DNA of 51,968 nt from Desulfobacteraceae bacterium (GCA_011390755.1 JAABRU010000028.1:1-51968); one strand, 5' to 3'. Counted from the first letter of the stretch, positions 35,769-45,663 are shown. The notes: generated by a model from the letters alone, not told the origin. Made by a program: numbers and translations.

Positions 35769-35904
35769 CCTGCATTATTCACACATTTTAGCCCCTTGCA
35801 GACAAGCTGCTGATTAATTTACTTATACGAAAATACGGCTTCAAAACTCAGTTTTTGTGTCTTTCTGTATTTACTGCAAAAAACTGATTTGTGAATAATT
35901 CAGG
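35769..35904. repeat. Family C palindromic element (copy 2)
   Basis: CCTGCATTATTCACAC at the left and TTGTGAATAATTCAGG at the right, flanked by CTAA on both sides (35765-35768 and 35905-35908). The left CTAA is the end of a family A element. Confidence 0.8.
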
Positions 35905-35908
35905 CTAA

Positions 35909-36481
35909 AGGGTCATGAGTTATGGCTCACAGCAGGCAGGATGCATTAGGCACTATCCGTAACGCACCGTAATGACTCCGGTTCGGTGCTGGACGCGGAG
36001 CGTCCCGCAGCCGTTCCCTCGCAGAGCGCGGGAACGAGGGAACTGTTCCCGGAAAACGGAAAAATCCGCCCGAACCCTGAATATATTTTTCCTGCATTTT
36101 CAAATCATTTCAAAAGCCCGCTACTGCTTCCCGAAAACGGATATATACTTGTAATACCGGCAGTTCTGCAATGACACCTGCGGGGCGGTCCGGAAAGAAA
36201 ACTTCCGGCAGATATAAATGATGTCATTGACTTTTTTCAATTTCTGTGGAATGAATACAGATCAGCATTTATGCGAGTATTTATAGTCTTCCGGATAATT
36301 TCCGGGGATATGTCAGCGATGGGGATACAAGCGGGAACTGTTCCCTTTCCCTTGCCTTCGGCAGACTTATATGTCCGGCCGCATCCCCGGAATATTATCT
36401 GAAAACTTACAGGAAACAGGAGTTTCCTTCGTTTATTATTATTTTCATGAAAATATTAAAAAAATATGGAGATGATCTGAA
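35909..36481. other. Intergenic region upstream of the redox operon
   Basis: About 570 bases without a supported gene. GC-rich inverted pieces (CTCGCAGAGCGCGGGAACGAG, about 36019-36039) are followed by AT-rich sequence from about 36220. The region just before 36482 should carry the operon promoter; no consensus was recognised with confidence. Confidence 0.4.
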
Positions 36482-36982
36482 ATGACGGACTTTGTTCATC
36501 CGCAGCATGAAGATGTAACCGAAGAAATGTGGCAGGGGATTGATGATATTATTGCTGAAAATGCCGGTATCCCCGGTTCAATCATTACAGTTTTAAGAAA
36601 ATGTCAAAACATAGTCGGATATTTGCCGACCCAGGTAATGGACTATATCAGTCTGGGGATGAACCTGCCCCGCAGTGATGTTTTCGGTGTGGCTTCCTTT
36701 TATGCTCTTTTTTCCATGGAACCCAGAGGACGGCATACCATCAAAGTCTGTACCGGTACTGCCTGCTATGTGAAAGGGATCAAAGAGGTTATATCCCGTA
36801 TCAGCAATAAATATGATATGGAGGAAGGATGCACCAGCGAAGACCGCTGTTTTACCTTAGAATCCGTAAGATGTCTGGGGGCCTGCGGGCTTGCCCCGGT
36901 AATGGTTATCGGCGAGGATGTCTATGGTGCGGTGAAAGCAGATACCGTTCTGGATGTACTGGCCCGGTATGAATCAGAATAA
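36482..36982 (+). CDS. NuoE-like [2Fe-2S] thioredoxin-fold subunit
   Basis: 166 residues. The family is that of the 24-kDa subunit of complex I and of the small subunits of NAD-linked [FeFe] hydrogenases. The [2Fe-2S] ligands are CTGTAC (first pair) and CLGAC (second pair). The N-terminal helical part (VLRKCQNIVGYLPTQVMDYIS) is typical. GGAGATGATCTGA precedes the ATG. No NuoF partner is present; instead DRTGG, ATPase and hydrogenase-like genes follow, an arrangement also found in other anaerobes. Confidence 0.92.
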   Translation: MTDFVHPQHEDVTEEMWQGIDDIIAENAGIPGSIITVLRKCQNIVGYLPTQVMDYISLGMNLPRSDVFGVASFYALFSMEPRGRHTIKVCTGTACYVKGIKEVISRISNKYDMEEGCTSEDRCFTLESVRCLGACGLAPVMVIGEDVYGAVKADTVLDVLARYESE

Positions 36983-36999
36983 GAATACAGGCAATTTAT

Positions 37000-37353
37000 A
37001 TGAAATTATCTGAGGTTAGGGATATTTTACATGCCGAAGTCCTGACAGGGGAAGAGCTTCTGGATCGTTCCGTATTCGGAGGCGGCGGTGCGGATCTGAT
37101 GGAGGATATTCTGGCCACGGTGGCAAAAGGCTCTGTCCTGCTGACAGGAGTCACAACAGAGCAGGTAATCCGCACTGCCAAAATTGCCGAAGTTGGGGCT
37201 ATCGTATTTGTCAGGGGGAAAAGACCGGGCCGGAGCATCACAGATATGGCAAAATCCTATGATCTGCCCCTGCTGCATACCCAATATTCCATGTTTGTCG
37301 CAAGCGGACGTCTGTATATGAACGGCCTCAGAGGTCTGGACGGCTCATGGTAA
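37000..37353 (+). CDS. DRTGG-domain protein (first copy)
   Basis: 117 residues covering one DRTGG domain: KLSEVRDILHAEVLTGEELLDRSVFGGGGADLMEDIL, then VLLTGVTTEQVIRTA and a final PLLHTQYSMF. DRTGG domains are regulatory and found in signalling ATPases and in hydrogenase-associated operons; the ligand is unknown. It lies 18 bp after the NuoE-like gene. A close paralogue is at 37761. Confidence 0.88.
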   Translation: MKLSEVRDILHAEVLTGEELLDRSVFGGGGADLMEDILATVAKGSVLLTGVTTEQVIRTAKIAEVGAIVFVRGKRPGRSITDMAKSYDLPLLHTQYSMFVASGRLYMNGLRGLDGSW

Positions 37354-37486
37354 ATTTTTCCGCTGTTTTGCCGGAAACAGCCTGTTTAGGAATAAGTCTG
37401 AAATAACCTGCTTACTTCATTATGCAGACCCGTTGAAAGACGGGTGTTCCGGTTTTCAAACGGCAAAGTTATTTCGTACCGCCTCC

Positions 37487-37608
37487 TTAGGTGATTTCCT
37501 GAAAAAATATACCCAGGCAGTGCCAAACGGAATGTCTGGCAGCCGCTCACAGACTTTCCGTCTGTGACTCCTTAAGCGGCGCTGCATTCATATTTGGAAA
37601 TCGCTATA
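37487..37608. repeat. Family A palindromic element (copy 5)
   Basis: TTAGGTGATTTCCTGAAAAAA to TTTGGAAATCGCTATA with the AGACTTTCCGTCTGTGACTCC arm. It sits between the two DRTGG genes, within what should be one operon. Confidence 0.8.
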
Positions 37609-37760
37609 TCCCCTGCCCATTCCCCCGCCTGCCTGACCAGGAACTGTCCTGTCTGCCGAGTGCCGACGGGACGGAAAATCTGATGTGCATTATCCGGAAA
37701 ACCGCGCATGAATTTTCATACGGTTTTCCAATGCACTGCAACGGTATCGAGTATAAAAAC

Positions 37761-38114
37761 ATGAAATTGAGAGAAATACAAGATATATTGGATGCATCTC
37801 TTATCATCGGGGAAGCCCATTTGGACCGGGAAGTCCATACCTGCGGGGCCAGTGACCTCATGAGCGACATCCTGGCAAGACTGGCCGAAGACTGCGTATT
37901 TCTGACCGGTCTGACGACAGTACATGCCGTGCGCACAGCTGCTATTTCGGGTGTGGGGGCGGTGGTTTTCGTCCGGAATAAAATACCGCCCGAAGATGTC
38001 ATTGCCATGGCAAAAGAAGAGGAAATTCCCCTGTTCACCAGTCCCTATTCCATGTTTGTCTCCTGCGGCCGTCTGCATGCCAAAGGTCTGACAGGTCTGA
38101 ACGGAGACCGCTGA
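37761..38114 (+). CDS. DRTGG-domain protein (second copy)
   Basis: 117 residues, paralogue of the protein at 37000 (same order: KLREIQDILDASLIIGEAHLDREVHTCGASDLMSDIL, FLTGLTTVHAVRTA, LFTSPYSMFVSCGRL). The start at 37761 is chosen because it aligns with the paralogue; the open frame begins at 37683. It is followed after one base by the ATPase gene, so the two are coupled. Confidence 0.86.
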   Translation: MKLREIQDILDASLIIGEAHLDREVHTCGASDLMSDILARLAEDCVFLTGLTTVHAVRTAAISGVGAVVFVRNKIPPEDVIAMAKEEEIPLFTSPYSMFVSCGRLHAKGLTGLNGDR

Positions 38115-38115
38115 A

Positions 38116-38553
38116 ATGCCTGACATACTGTTTGAAAAGTCCTTTCAGATTAATAAAAAGGATTTTGTCCATGCCGGGGAGGCCTCCATATCTGCCAAAA
38201 ATCTGCTGAAATCCCTGCAGATGGATGCGGGCATGATCCGCCGTGCGTCCATCTGCGCCTATGAAGGTGAAATGAATGTGGTCATGCACGGCGGGGAAGG
38301 GCATCTGGCCCTTGCCATTGAAAAAAACCGGATTATTCTGGAAATATCGGATAACGGGCCCGGCATAGCCGACACGGAAATGGCAATGAAAAAAGGTTTT
38401 TCCACTGCGTCCGACAAATTCCGGGAGCTGGGATTCGGAGCCGGTATGGGACTGCCGAACATGAAAAAAAATGCAGATGAATTTGAACTTTCTTCCCGTT
38501 TGGGGGAAGGAACACGGGTACGGATGGCATTCTTTACGGATGCAGCAGTCTGA
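38116..38553 (+). CDS. RsbT-like ATP-binding (HATPase) protein
   Basis: 145 residues, a single GHKL ATPase domain as in RsbW/RsbT anti-sigma kinases. The N-box region is CAYEGEMNVVMHG, G1 is ISDNGPGI, and G2 is GFGAGMGLPNMKKNAD. It could be a serine kinase or switch acting on a STAS or DRTGG partner. The conserved link to DRTGG and hydrogenase-like genes suggests a regulatory unit. Confidence 0.85.
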   Translation: MPDILFEKSFQINKKDFVHAGEASISAKNLLKSLQMDAGMIRRASICAYEGEMNVVMHGGEGHLALAIEKNRIILEISDNGPGIADTEMAMKKGFSTASDKFRELGFGAGMGLPNMKKNADEFELSSRLGEGTRVRMAFFTDAAV

Positions 38554-38801
38554 TAAACCGCCATGAGCCGTGACTCACAGCGGAATATGAAAATAAAGAA
38601 CTGTTACAGACTGTAATAATTAAACATTCAACATTGATGATCCCGTAAAAAGTCGGTCAGAAAAAAATCTGCCACATTATAATGCGGCTGTATCAGCATT
38701 TTACAGCAGTATATTGTGGTCAGAATGTTCGGTTCTGACTTTTTACAAAACCATCAACATTAAGCATTCAACATTTTCATATAAAAGGGAGGATAGGCAG
38801 G
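38554..38801. repeat. Family E remnant split by a family D element
   Basis: GCCATGAGCCGTGACTCACAGCGG and AACTGTTACAGACTGTAATAAT belong to family E. The E sequence is broken by a D element at 38636-38755 and resumes with AAGCATTCAACATTTTCATATAAA. The block lies between the ATPase and hydrogenase-like genes. AAAAGGGAGGATA at its end is the ribosome site for the next gene. Confidence 0.7.
38636..38755. mobile_element. Family D element (copy 3) with perfect 6-bp duplication
   Basis: 120 bp, GATGATCCCGTAAAAAGTCG to CTGACTTTTTACAAAACCATC. AACATT flanks it at 38630-38635 and 38756-38761. The uninterrupted family E sequence at 42925-42958 has a single AACATT at the same place, so the empty site can be seen. 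Confidence 0.85.
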
Positions 38802-40085
38802 GTGGAAAAAGTCAGTCCGTCGCGCTATGTGCATTTTGAAAAAGACAGATGCACAGCCTGTTATGACTGTGTGCGGATATGCCCGACCCGCGCCCTGCGC
38901 TTCCGGGATCAGGCCCCCCGGCTGCGCGCGGGGCAGTGCATCGGATGCGGTGAATGCATCCGTGTCTGTTCTGCCGGGGCCGTCCGTGCCGCCACCTGCA
39001 AACCGGAACATCTGGACAGGGATCAGATTTCCGTCGCTTTGGTTTCACCCGTCTTATATTCCCAGTTTCCCGGTGTTCATCCGGAAACCGTACTGCAGGC
39101 GCTCCGGCAGATGGGATTCCGTCATGCTGTGGACATGTCTTACTTTCTGGAAATGTTCCAGTTTGCAACAGAAGACTATATCCGCCGCAACCGGAAAAAG
39201 GAAGAAAGCCCCTGGCCGATTATTTCACCCGTATGTCCGGTCATTGTCCGCCTCATTGCTTACAAATTTCCCAATCTGCTGGCCAACATACTCCCGGTGG
39301 TCCGGCCCCTCACCGTAATGATACGGGAAGTGGTGCGTCTGCTGAACGAAAAATATGATAATCCCGAACAGCCCTTCCATCTGTATTATATTGTTCCCTG
39401 TCTCACCAAAATGGAACCCGGCGGTCCTTTTCTGAAAGACAGTTCTTATGAAGTCAGAGCACTGGGTTTTAATGATATTTTCGGAGATCTGCGCCGGGAG
39501 ATTTGCAAAGTGCCCTGGAATGCACCTTTGCCTGACTTCTTTGATTATGAGACAACTGTCAGCAGTCTGATCTGGGGATCCTCCGGCGGGGAAACCGCGG
39601 ATCTGAAAATTGAAGATTCTCTGGCTGTTTCCGGTCTGAAAGAATGTATGTCTTATCTGGAAAAAATCGAAATGGGACTTTTCCGGGAGATGGAATATAT
39701 TGAATTCCGCACCTGCACGGAAGGATGTGTGGGCGGAATTCTGACTGCAACAGACCGGTATCTGGCCAAAAGGGATATTCAGCAGACCATACTGCAGGGA
39801 GGGATAGAAAGAAGAGTCACCCGCAGCGAATTTCTCCGTTTTTATCAGGAAGGCCGCTTCGCCCAAAAAAACAGCCTGTCTGACATGCGCCGTATATTCG
39901 GCGTATATGAAAAAGCCCTGTCTCTGGAAAAAATGGCAGAGATTTACCGGCTTTTGAACCATATCAACGGAAAAAACTGCGCTGCCTGCGGCGCGCCCGA
40001 CTGCCGCACCTTTGCCGAAGATGTGGTCAGAGGGGAGGCCTGTGCTGAAGACTGCCTGGAACTGCGCGCCCGCGAAAAAAAATAA
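38802..40085 (+). CDS. [FeFe]-hydrogenase-like iron-sulfur protein
   Basis: 427 residues. The start is GTG at 38802 behind GGGAGG. Two [4Fe-4S] ferredoxin motifs (CTACYDCVRIC, CIGCGECIRVC) precede an Fe-hydrogenase large-subunit C-terminal domain. H-cluster loop remnants are PVCP (for TSCCP), VPCLTK (for MPCxxK) and CTEGCVGG. The four Cys ligands remain, but the proton-relay Cys of the first loop is Val, so normal hydrogen turnover is unlikely. The C-terminus (GKNCAACGAPDCRTF) is an extra Fe-S module. Similar proteins are considered sensory or electron-transfer relatives of hydrogenase. Confidence 0.87.
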   Translation: MEKVSPSRYVHFEKDRCTACYDCVRICPTRALRFRDQAPRLRAGQCIGCGECIRVCSAGAVRAATCKPEHLDRDQISVALVSPVLYSQFPGVHPETVLQALRQMGFRHAVDMSYFLEMFQFATEDYIRRNRKKEESPWPIISPVCPVIVRLIAYKFPNLLANILPVVRPLTVMIREVVRLLNEKYDNPEQPFHLYYIVPCLTKMEPGGPFLKDSSYEVRALGFNDIFGDLRREICKVPWNAPLPDFFDYETTVSSLIWGSSGGETADLKIEDSLAVSGLKECMSYLEKIEMGLFREMEYIEFRTCTEGCVGGILTATDRYLAKRDIQQTILQGGIERRVTRSEFLRFYQEGRFAQKNSLSDMRRIFGVYEKALSLEKMAEIYRLLNHINGKNCAACGAPDCRTFAEDVVRGEACAEDCLELRAREKK

Positions 40086-40163
40086 TATACTGATCCCTTC
40101 CGTCTTTTCCGGGCATAAAATCAGATCATGCAGAGGACGGGGGGATAATACATCGTGTTTTTT

Positions 40164-42164
40164 TCACAGCCTCCGCACCTGTGCAGCCAGTTCCCGCAGG
40201 GCATTTTTATCTCCCCCCTGTCCGTAGCGAAGCCGGATATATAAATCCCGTATCCGGGCAATATCTTCTTTCTGTTCGGGAATGGCCGCAATCAGTCTGT
40301 CGGCATAATCCGCAGGGCCCTGTGCCGGTTTGCGCGCAAAACCTTTGCTCTCCATTTTCCGGCAGAAACGCTCATAAATTTCCCGCACCCGATCTTTTTC
40401 CCGCGATGTTTTCCGCCACATGCGGAAAGTAAAAAGGAAAAGACAGAAAACAATCAGACCCAGGGCCAGCAATGCACTTTGAACAGGCCAGTTCCGGGAA
40501 TCTGTGCGGATGCCCAGCCGGGCCAGCAGTCCGGTCTGATCTTCCAGAGAATAGGTCATAATCCACAGGTTCCAGTAAGTATTGATCATATCCCAGCCGA
40601 ATCCGAAATTTCTGAAAATGCCGCCTATCCATCCGCTTTGGGGGAAAGAAAAAAAGCTGAAAAGTTCTTCGGGCGCAAGGGCATCCGCAGGAGTTCCTTC
40701 AATGCGGGCCGGCGCAACCGATGCGGTGGGATCCGCTCTTGTCCATCCTTTACCCGAAATCCAGACTTCTGCCCAGGCATGGGCATGGGACTGACGGACA
40801 ATCATATATTCTCCGTAGGGATTCATTTCACCGCCCTGGTATCCTCCCACCACACGGGCCGGTATACCCGCTGCACGCATGAGAAAAACAAACGCGGATG
40901 CATAATGCTCACAGTAACCTCTGCGGGTTTCAAAAAGAAAATCATCCACAGCATGCCTGCCGAGAAGGGGCGGTTCCAGGGTATAATAAAATTCATTCTC
41001 ACGGAAATAGCGGAGGGCTGTGTTTACAATTTCTTCCGCTTCTGCTCCCGCGGCAGACCATTTTTCCGCCAGCGCTGCGGCACGGGGATTGCTCCCCCGG
41101 GGAAGTTTTCGGGCAGCATCTTCCCATTTGTCAAGCGCGCCGGTGTCATAAAGGGTGTAAGAAGTCATTTTATACATCTTCCGCTCACTCACGGGCCGTC
41201 TTGCCAACAGGGTGTAATCACGCATGAGACGGCTGCCGGACGGTACGGTTCCCGGCATGTCCAGGGCAAAAAGCCAGCGGTCATTATGGGGTTCCAGAGT
41301 GATGGTGTAGTTTACCGGATTTTCCGCTTTTTTCAGGAAAGAGGCCGAAGGAAGACGGATACCCTTGCTCCATCTGCTGCCGTCAAAATGCAGAAAAACA
41401 ATGCCCCGCCAGTAAAGCAGTCCCCCCCGGGGGGCAGGCCCGTCAAATGAAACCCGGAAAGCAATGTCATTGTTCCGTGCCAGACTGGATAGTCTGCCCG
41501 GAGACATGGTATCGGAAAAACCGGAACGCCCTGTCCGCCGGGCAATACCCAGCACATTTCCCTGAATACGGGGAAAAAGAAAAAAAAGAATCAGCATGAC
41601 GGGAATCGCCTGCAGCATGATAACTGCGGCCACCCGGGATTTCTGACGGAAAAGACCGGCCGGATGCTGCAGATGAATCAGCACCACAGTTGTCAGCAGC
41701 ACCGAGGCAAACATATACAGGGTCATTCCCACCTCATCACTGTAAAAGAGATTGGTAATGACCATGAAATAGGCCAGAAATACGCAGAGCATATGATCCC
41801 GGTAGGATTTTGCCTCCAAAGGTTTCAGACCGGCCATGACGGACAGCAGGGCCACATAGGTGTCGGTATAAAGTGCTCCCCCAAATGAAAGCAGGGCCCC
41901 CCCGAATCCGGCAATGGCCCCCGGAACCATAACATACCGGGGAAGCACGGCCTTTCTTTTCCCTGATGCATACCAGATAAAGCCCCAGATCAGAAGGCAC
42001 CAGATAATAACCCATAATTTCAGGTTATTCACATGGGGAGCCGTGGCTACAATCAGGGCGATGATGACAGCCCGGAGTTTTGGATCATATGTTGCTGTTT
42101 TTTCAGATTTTTTCTTTCTGAATATCATCCGTTCCCAAAAATCCCGTTGAAAAAAATGCTTCAT
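40164..42164 (-). CDS. TgpA-like membrane transglutaminase
   Basis: 666 residues. Five or six transmembrane helices occupy about 30-205 (the DUF3488 region), and a further one lies near 565-585. The periplasmic transglutaminase-like domain has the triad Cys418 (RRGYCEHYA), His462 (SHAHAWAEVW) and Asp478 (WTRADPT). The cytoplasmic tail resembles DUF4129 (YERFCRKMESKGFARKPAQGP). GGAGAAAGCGGC precedes the ATG at 42164; the frame continues 16 codons further. In other bacteria the gene neighbours a MoxR ATPase and a DUF58 protein, which are absent here. Confidence 0.88.
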   Translation of the reverse strand: MKHFFQRDFWERMIFRKKKSEKTATYDPKLRAVIIALIVATAPHVNNLKLWVIIWCLLIWGFIWYASGKRKAVLPRYVMVPGAIAGFGGALLSFGGALYTDTYVALLSVMAGLKPLEAKSYRDHMLCVFLAYFMVITNLFYSDEVGMTLYMFASVLLTTVVLIHLQHPAGLFRQKSRVAAVIMLQAIPVMLILFFLFPRIQGNVLGIARRTGRSGFSDTMSPGRLSSLARNNDIAFRVSFDGPAPRGGLLYWRGIVFLHFDGSRWSKGIRLPSASFLKKAENPVNYTITLEPHNDRWLFALDMPGTVPSGSRLMRDYTLLARRPVSERKMYKMTSYTLYDTGALDKWEDAARKLPRGSNPRAAALAEKWSAAGAEAEEIVNTALRYFRENEFYYTLEPPLLGRHAVDDFLFETRRGYCEHYASAFVFLMRAAGIPARVVGGYQGGEMNPYGEYMIVRQSHAHAWAEVWISGKGWTRADPTASVAPARIEGTPADALAPEELFSFFSFPQSGWIGGIFRNFGFGWDMINTYWNLWIMTYSLEDQTGLLARLGIRTDSRNWPVQSALLALGLIVFCLFLFTFRMWRKTSREKDRVREIYERFCRKMESKGFARKPAQGPADYADRLIAAIPEQKEDIARIRDLYIRLRYGQGGDKNALRELAAQVRRL

Positions 42165-42249
42165 GCCGCTTTCTCCGAAATATACCCGCATTATTCGCCG
42201 CTGCACAGGCAATGCGGTTTTTTTTCATAATCCAATCCTGATGAACCTG

Positions 42250-42389
42250 TAAGGCGATTTCCAAATATGAATGTACCGCTTCTGCAGAGTCATAAACGGA
42301 AAATCTGTAAGCGGACTGCCGTCTGTCAGGCACTGCCAAACTTTCAGTTTGGCACTCCATCGCTACATTTTTTTCAGGAAATCACCTAA
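42250..42389. repeat. Family A palindromic element (copy 6)
   Basis: TAAGGCGATTTCCAAATATG to CAGGAAATCACCTAA, 140 bp, with the inner AAACTTTCAGTTTGGCACTCC arm. Confidence 0.85.
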
Positions 42390-42424
42390 AAAGTCCGAAA
42401 ATCAGGTTTTGATACAGTGCAGTG

Positions 42425-42965
42425 AAGGACTTTCATATAAACCGCCATGAGTTATCACTCACAACGAAGCATGAAAATCTTTCCCGGACTCGTTACGGGG
42501 CTCCGCCCCGTAACGCCGGAGGTGAGGCTCCGCCTCATACTGTGTACGGGGCGGAGCCCCGGAAAAATGCGTTACGGGGCAGAGCCCCGTAACGGGTTGT
42601 GCAGGACTTTCATATAAACGACCATGAGAAGTGACTCACAGCGAAACATGAAAGTTTTCCCGTTCCCGCGCTCCGCGTCAATGCCGTTTCCTTAAGACTC
42701 CCCTCCCCTGAGGGAGGGGCGGGGGGAGGGTGAAAACGTCTGATAATTACAGGCTGCTGTCTTCCCCCTCCCCTACCCCCTCCCACCGGGGGAGGGGAAT
42801 TTTTGACTTAACTTAATGCCATTGAACGGGGTGCGCGGGGAGACTTTCATATAAAGGGCCATGAGCCGTGACTCATAGCGAAACATGAAAATGAAAAACT
42901 GTTACAGACTGTAATAATTAAATATTCAACATTAAGCATTCAACATTTTCATATAAACAGCAGTC
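42425..42965. repeat. Second cluster of family E repeats
   Basis: ACTTTCATATAAA...CCATGAG...TGACTCAC/ATAGCGAAACATGAAA modules occur three times in the opposite orientation to the 14370-15212 cluster. GC-rich palindromes (CGTTACGGGGCTCCGCCCCG at 42490) and a family F element fill the spaces. The last unit (42897-42956) is an uninterrupted copy that reveals the empty insertion sites of two other elements. Confidence 0.7.
42679..42824. repeat. Family F GC-rich palindromic element (copy 3)
   Basis: Reverse orientation relative to copy 1: CAATGCCGTTTCCTTAAGAC to TTGACTTAACTTAATGCC, with CCCCTCCCCTGAGGGAGGGG and CCCACCGGGGGAGGGG arms. Confidence 0.7.
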
Positions 42966-43110
42966 CGCTTTGTTTATATGTTGACAGAACCGCACTGTTC
43001 TGTCAATTTTGTTTTTATATGTCCGCAGTGAAAGACTCAATGCGGTTGGGGGGGAAGTTTTGCCCGCAGTAAGATCATCGGGTATATACTGTATTTTTAC
43101 AGGGGAAAAA

Positions 43111-43800
43111 ATGAGCGATCAGCAAAAAGACGAGACCAGCGAAAAGTTGCGGATACTTGCAAAAAAACTGATTCATGCCCGCGAGAAAGAACGGAAACGA
43201 ATTTCCCGCGAGCTGCATGACAGTATCGGTTCCGGGCTGACAGCCATCCGTTTTGCTTTGGAAAGAAAACTGGAAGAATTCGGAAATGAGCCCTGCCGTA
43301 AAAAAACATGCATAGAGGATATTCTGGAGATGTTACACACTGTTTCCTCAGAAGTATCCAGAATATCAAAGAATCTGCATCCGGCCATTCTGGAGGATCT
43401 CGGACTGTGCGCGGCAATCCGCTCCCATTGCCGTCAATTCTGTGAATTTTATCCGGATTTGGAAATTCATCAGGAGATGAGTCTGGATGAATCCGGTATT
43501 ACGGATGAGCTGAAGACACTGATATACCGGATTGTACAGGAGGCCCTGAGCAATGTGGCCAAACACAGCGGAGCCGGTGAAGCCCGCATCAGCATCAGGC
43601 AGGACAGCAGTCGGATTGCACTCAGTATCAGCGACAACGGCTGCGGATTTGATGTGGGAAATCAATTGCGCGAAAGTCCGGCAGACAGCGGATTCGGTCT
43701 CTTCAGTATTATAGAGCGCACAGAACTTTTCGGCGGTACCTCCCGGATTGAATCCGCGCCGGAAAAAGGAACCTGCATACAGGCCGTCTGGCCCCTCTAA
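43111..43800 (+). CDS. NarX/DegS-type histidine kinase core without sensor
   Basis: 229 residues: only a HisKA_3 dimerisation domain with phosphorylatable His36 (RISRELHDSIGSGLT) and a HATPase domain (IVQEALSNVAKHSGA, SDNGCGF, GFGLFSIIERTELFGG). There is no sensory or membrane segment, so it must be controlled by another protein. The ATG follows CAGGGGAAAAA. The receiver protein at 45664 is a candidate partner. Confidence 0.87.
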   Translation: MSDQQKDETSEKLRILAKKLIHAREKERKRISRELHDSIGSGLTAIRFALERKLEEFGNEPCRKKTCIEDILEMLHTVSSEVSRISKNLHPAILEDLGLCAAIRSHCRQFCEFYPDLEIHQEMSLDESGITDELKTLIYRIVQEALSNVAKHSGAGEARISIRQDSSRIALSISDNGCGFDVGNQLRESPADSGFGLFSIIERTELFGGTSRIESAPEKGTCIQAVWPL

Positions 43801-43828
43801 TGCACTGTCAATTTTGAAATTATGAGTT

Positions 43829-43862
43829 AAAAAATCGGATTTTTCCAAAAAATCCGATTTTT
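43829..43862 (+). terminator. Rho-independent terminator after the kinase gene
   Basis: AAAAAATCGGATTTTT and AAAAAATCCGATTTTT form a long symmetric stem with a CC loop, 28 bp after the stop. The arms themselves supply T- and A-runs, so it can work in both directions. Confidence 0.85.
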
Positions 43863-44184
43863 CTGTGTGCCTGAAGTCAAAATTTTAAACCTGACAATGC
43901 AGTAGTGTATCGTCAGGGTTAAAAGGGGTATCCGGAACATCGCGGGAACCGCAGGAGCCTATGCAGCGGGTTGGGTGAGGAACGAACCCCGACCTGCGGG
44001 AACCCCCAAATCTGTTTTCTTAAACACGATCAGTAGATCGAAAAGTTTCCGGAGGAGTGCAAAAATTATATTTCTGCATGGGGTAATCGGAAACTGCGAC
44101 CGTGCAGAAATACAGTTTCTGCACTCCGGGACAGCCCTGAAACCGTATCCGGGGAAAATTTTCCGATCTGCTGACGGCAGGTCA
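43863..44184. other. Intergenic region with a family B element
   Basis: No gene. It contains TGCACTGT/ACAATGCAGTAG-type short repeats near 43900 and the family B element at 44031-44173, just beyond the rpoH stop codon. Confidence 0.5.
44031..44173. mobile_element. Family B MITE-like element (copy 2)
   Basis: 143 bp with CAGTAGATCGAAAAGTTTCC at the left and AAAATTTTCCGATCTGCTG at the right, inner arms GGAGTGCAAAAATT and TTTCTGCACTCC. No clear target duplication (ACGAT versus ACGGC). Confidence 0.8.
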
Positions 44185-45114
<930 letters not shown>

Positions 45115-45220
45115 ACTATCACCTCGGAATCGGATTATACAGATTTTCAGATAATTTGGAAGAAAATTCCCAGAATCTGCCGAAAAGCAGGAGGAAAGAG
45201 ACAATACATAGCTCCGACCG

Positions 45221-45362
45221 CTAAGACGATTTCCAAATATGAATGCAGCGCTTCCGCAGGAGTCACAAACGGAAAGTCTGTAACCGGACAGCCGTCTGTC
45301 AGGCACTGCCGGACTTTCAGTCTGGCACTCCTTTCGGTACATTTTTTTCAGGAAATCACCTA
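45221..45362. repeat. Family A palindromic element (copy 7) upstream of rpoH
   Basis: CTAAGACGATTTCCAAATATG to TTTCAGGAAATCACCTA, 142 bp, about 107 bp before the rpoH start. It joins a family C element through the shared CTAA. Confidence 0.85.
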
Positions 45363-45363
45363 A

Positions 45364-45491
45364 CCTGCATTATTCATAAATTCTGACAGATCTCCGAAAA
45401 TAAGGGAAATACTGAAAGCCGGCTTTATAACTCGGTTTTCAGCTAATGCATTGTGATTCGCGGATTTGTTTAATTTTGTGAATAATCCGGG
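45364..45491. repeat. Family C palindromic element (copy 3)
   Basis: CCTGCATTATTCATAA at the left and GTGAATAATCCGGG at the right. CTAA flanks it on both sides (45360-45363 and 45492-45495), the left one being the terminus of the family A element. Confidence 0.75.
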
Positions 45492-45538
45492 CTAAGGCAT
45501 CCGAAATAATTATCCGTAAAACCGTAATCCGTAATATT

Positions 45539-45658
45539 GATGAACCCGTAAAAAGTCCTTCGATAAAAATTTTGCTACATTATATAGCGATTACCGGAGC
45601 AATTATACACAACATGTTGCGCTGAAAATTTTAGGTTTTGACTTTTTACGAAACCATC
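45539..45658. mobile_element. Family D element (copy 4) with perfect 6-bp duplication
   Basis: 120 bp, GATGAACCCGTAAAAAGTCC to GACTTTTTACGAAACCATC, with AATATT at 45533-45538 and 45659-45664. It lies against the stop codon of the receiver gene. Confidence 0.85.
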
Positions 45659-45663
45659 AATAT

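Larger units (their letters stand above)
42165..43110. other. 945-bp repeat-filled intergenic region
   Basis: No supported gene. It contains a family A element (42250-42389), the reverse family E cluster (about 42425-42965), a family F element (42679-42824) and the perfect GC-rich palindrome at 42490-42514. The promoter of the histidine kinase gene should lie in 42965-43110; the kinase frame is open back to 43009. Confidence 0.5.
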
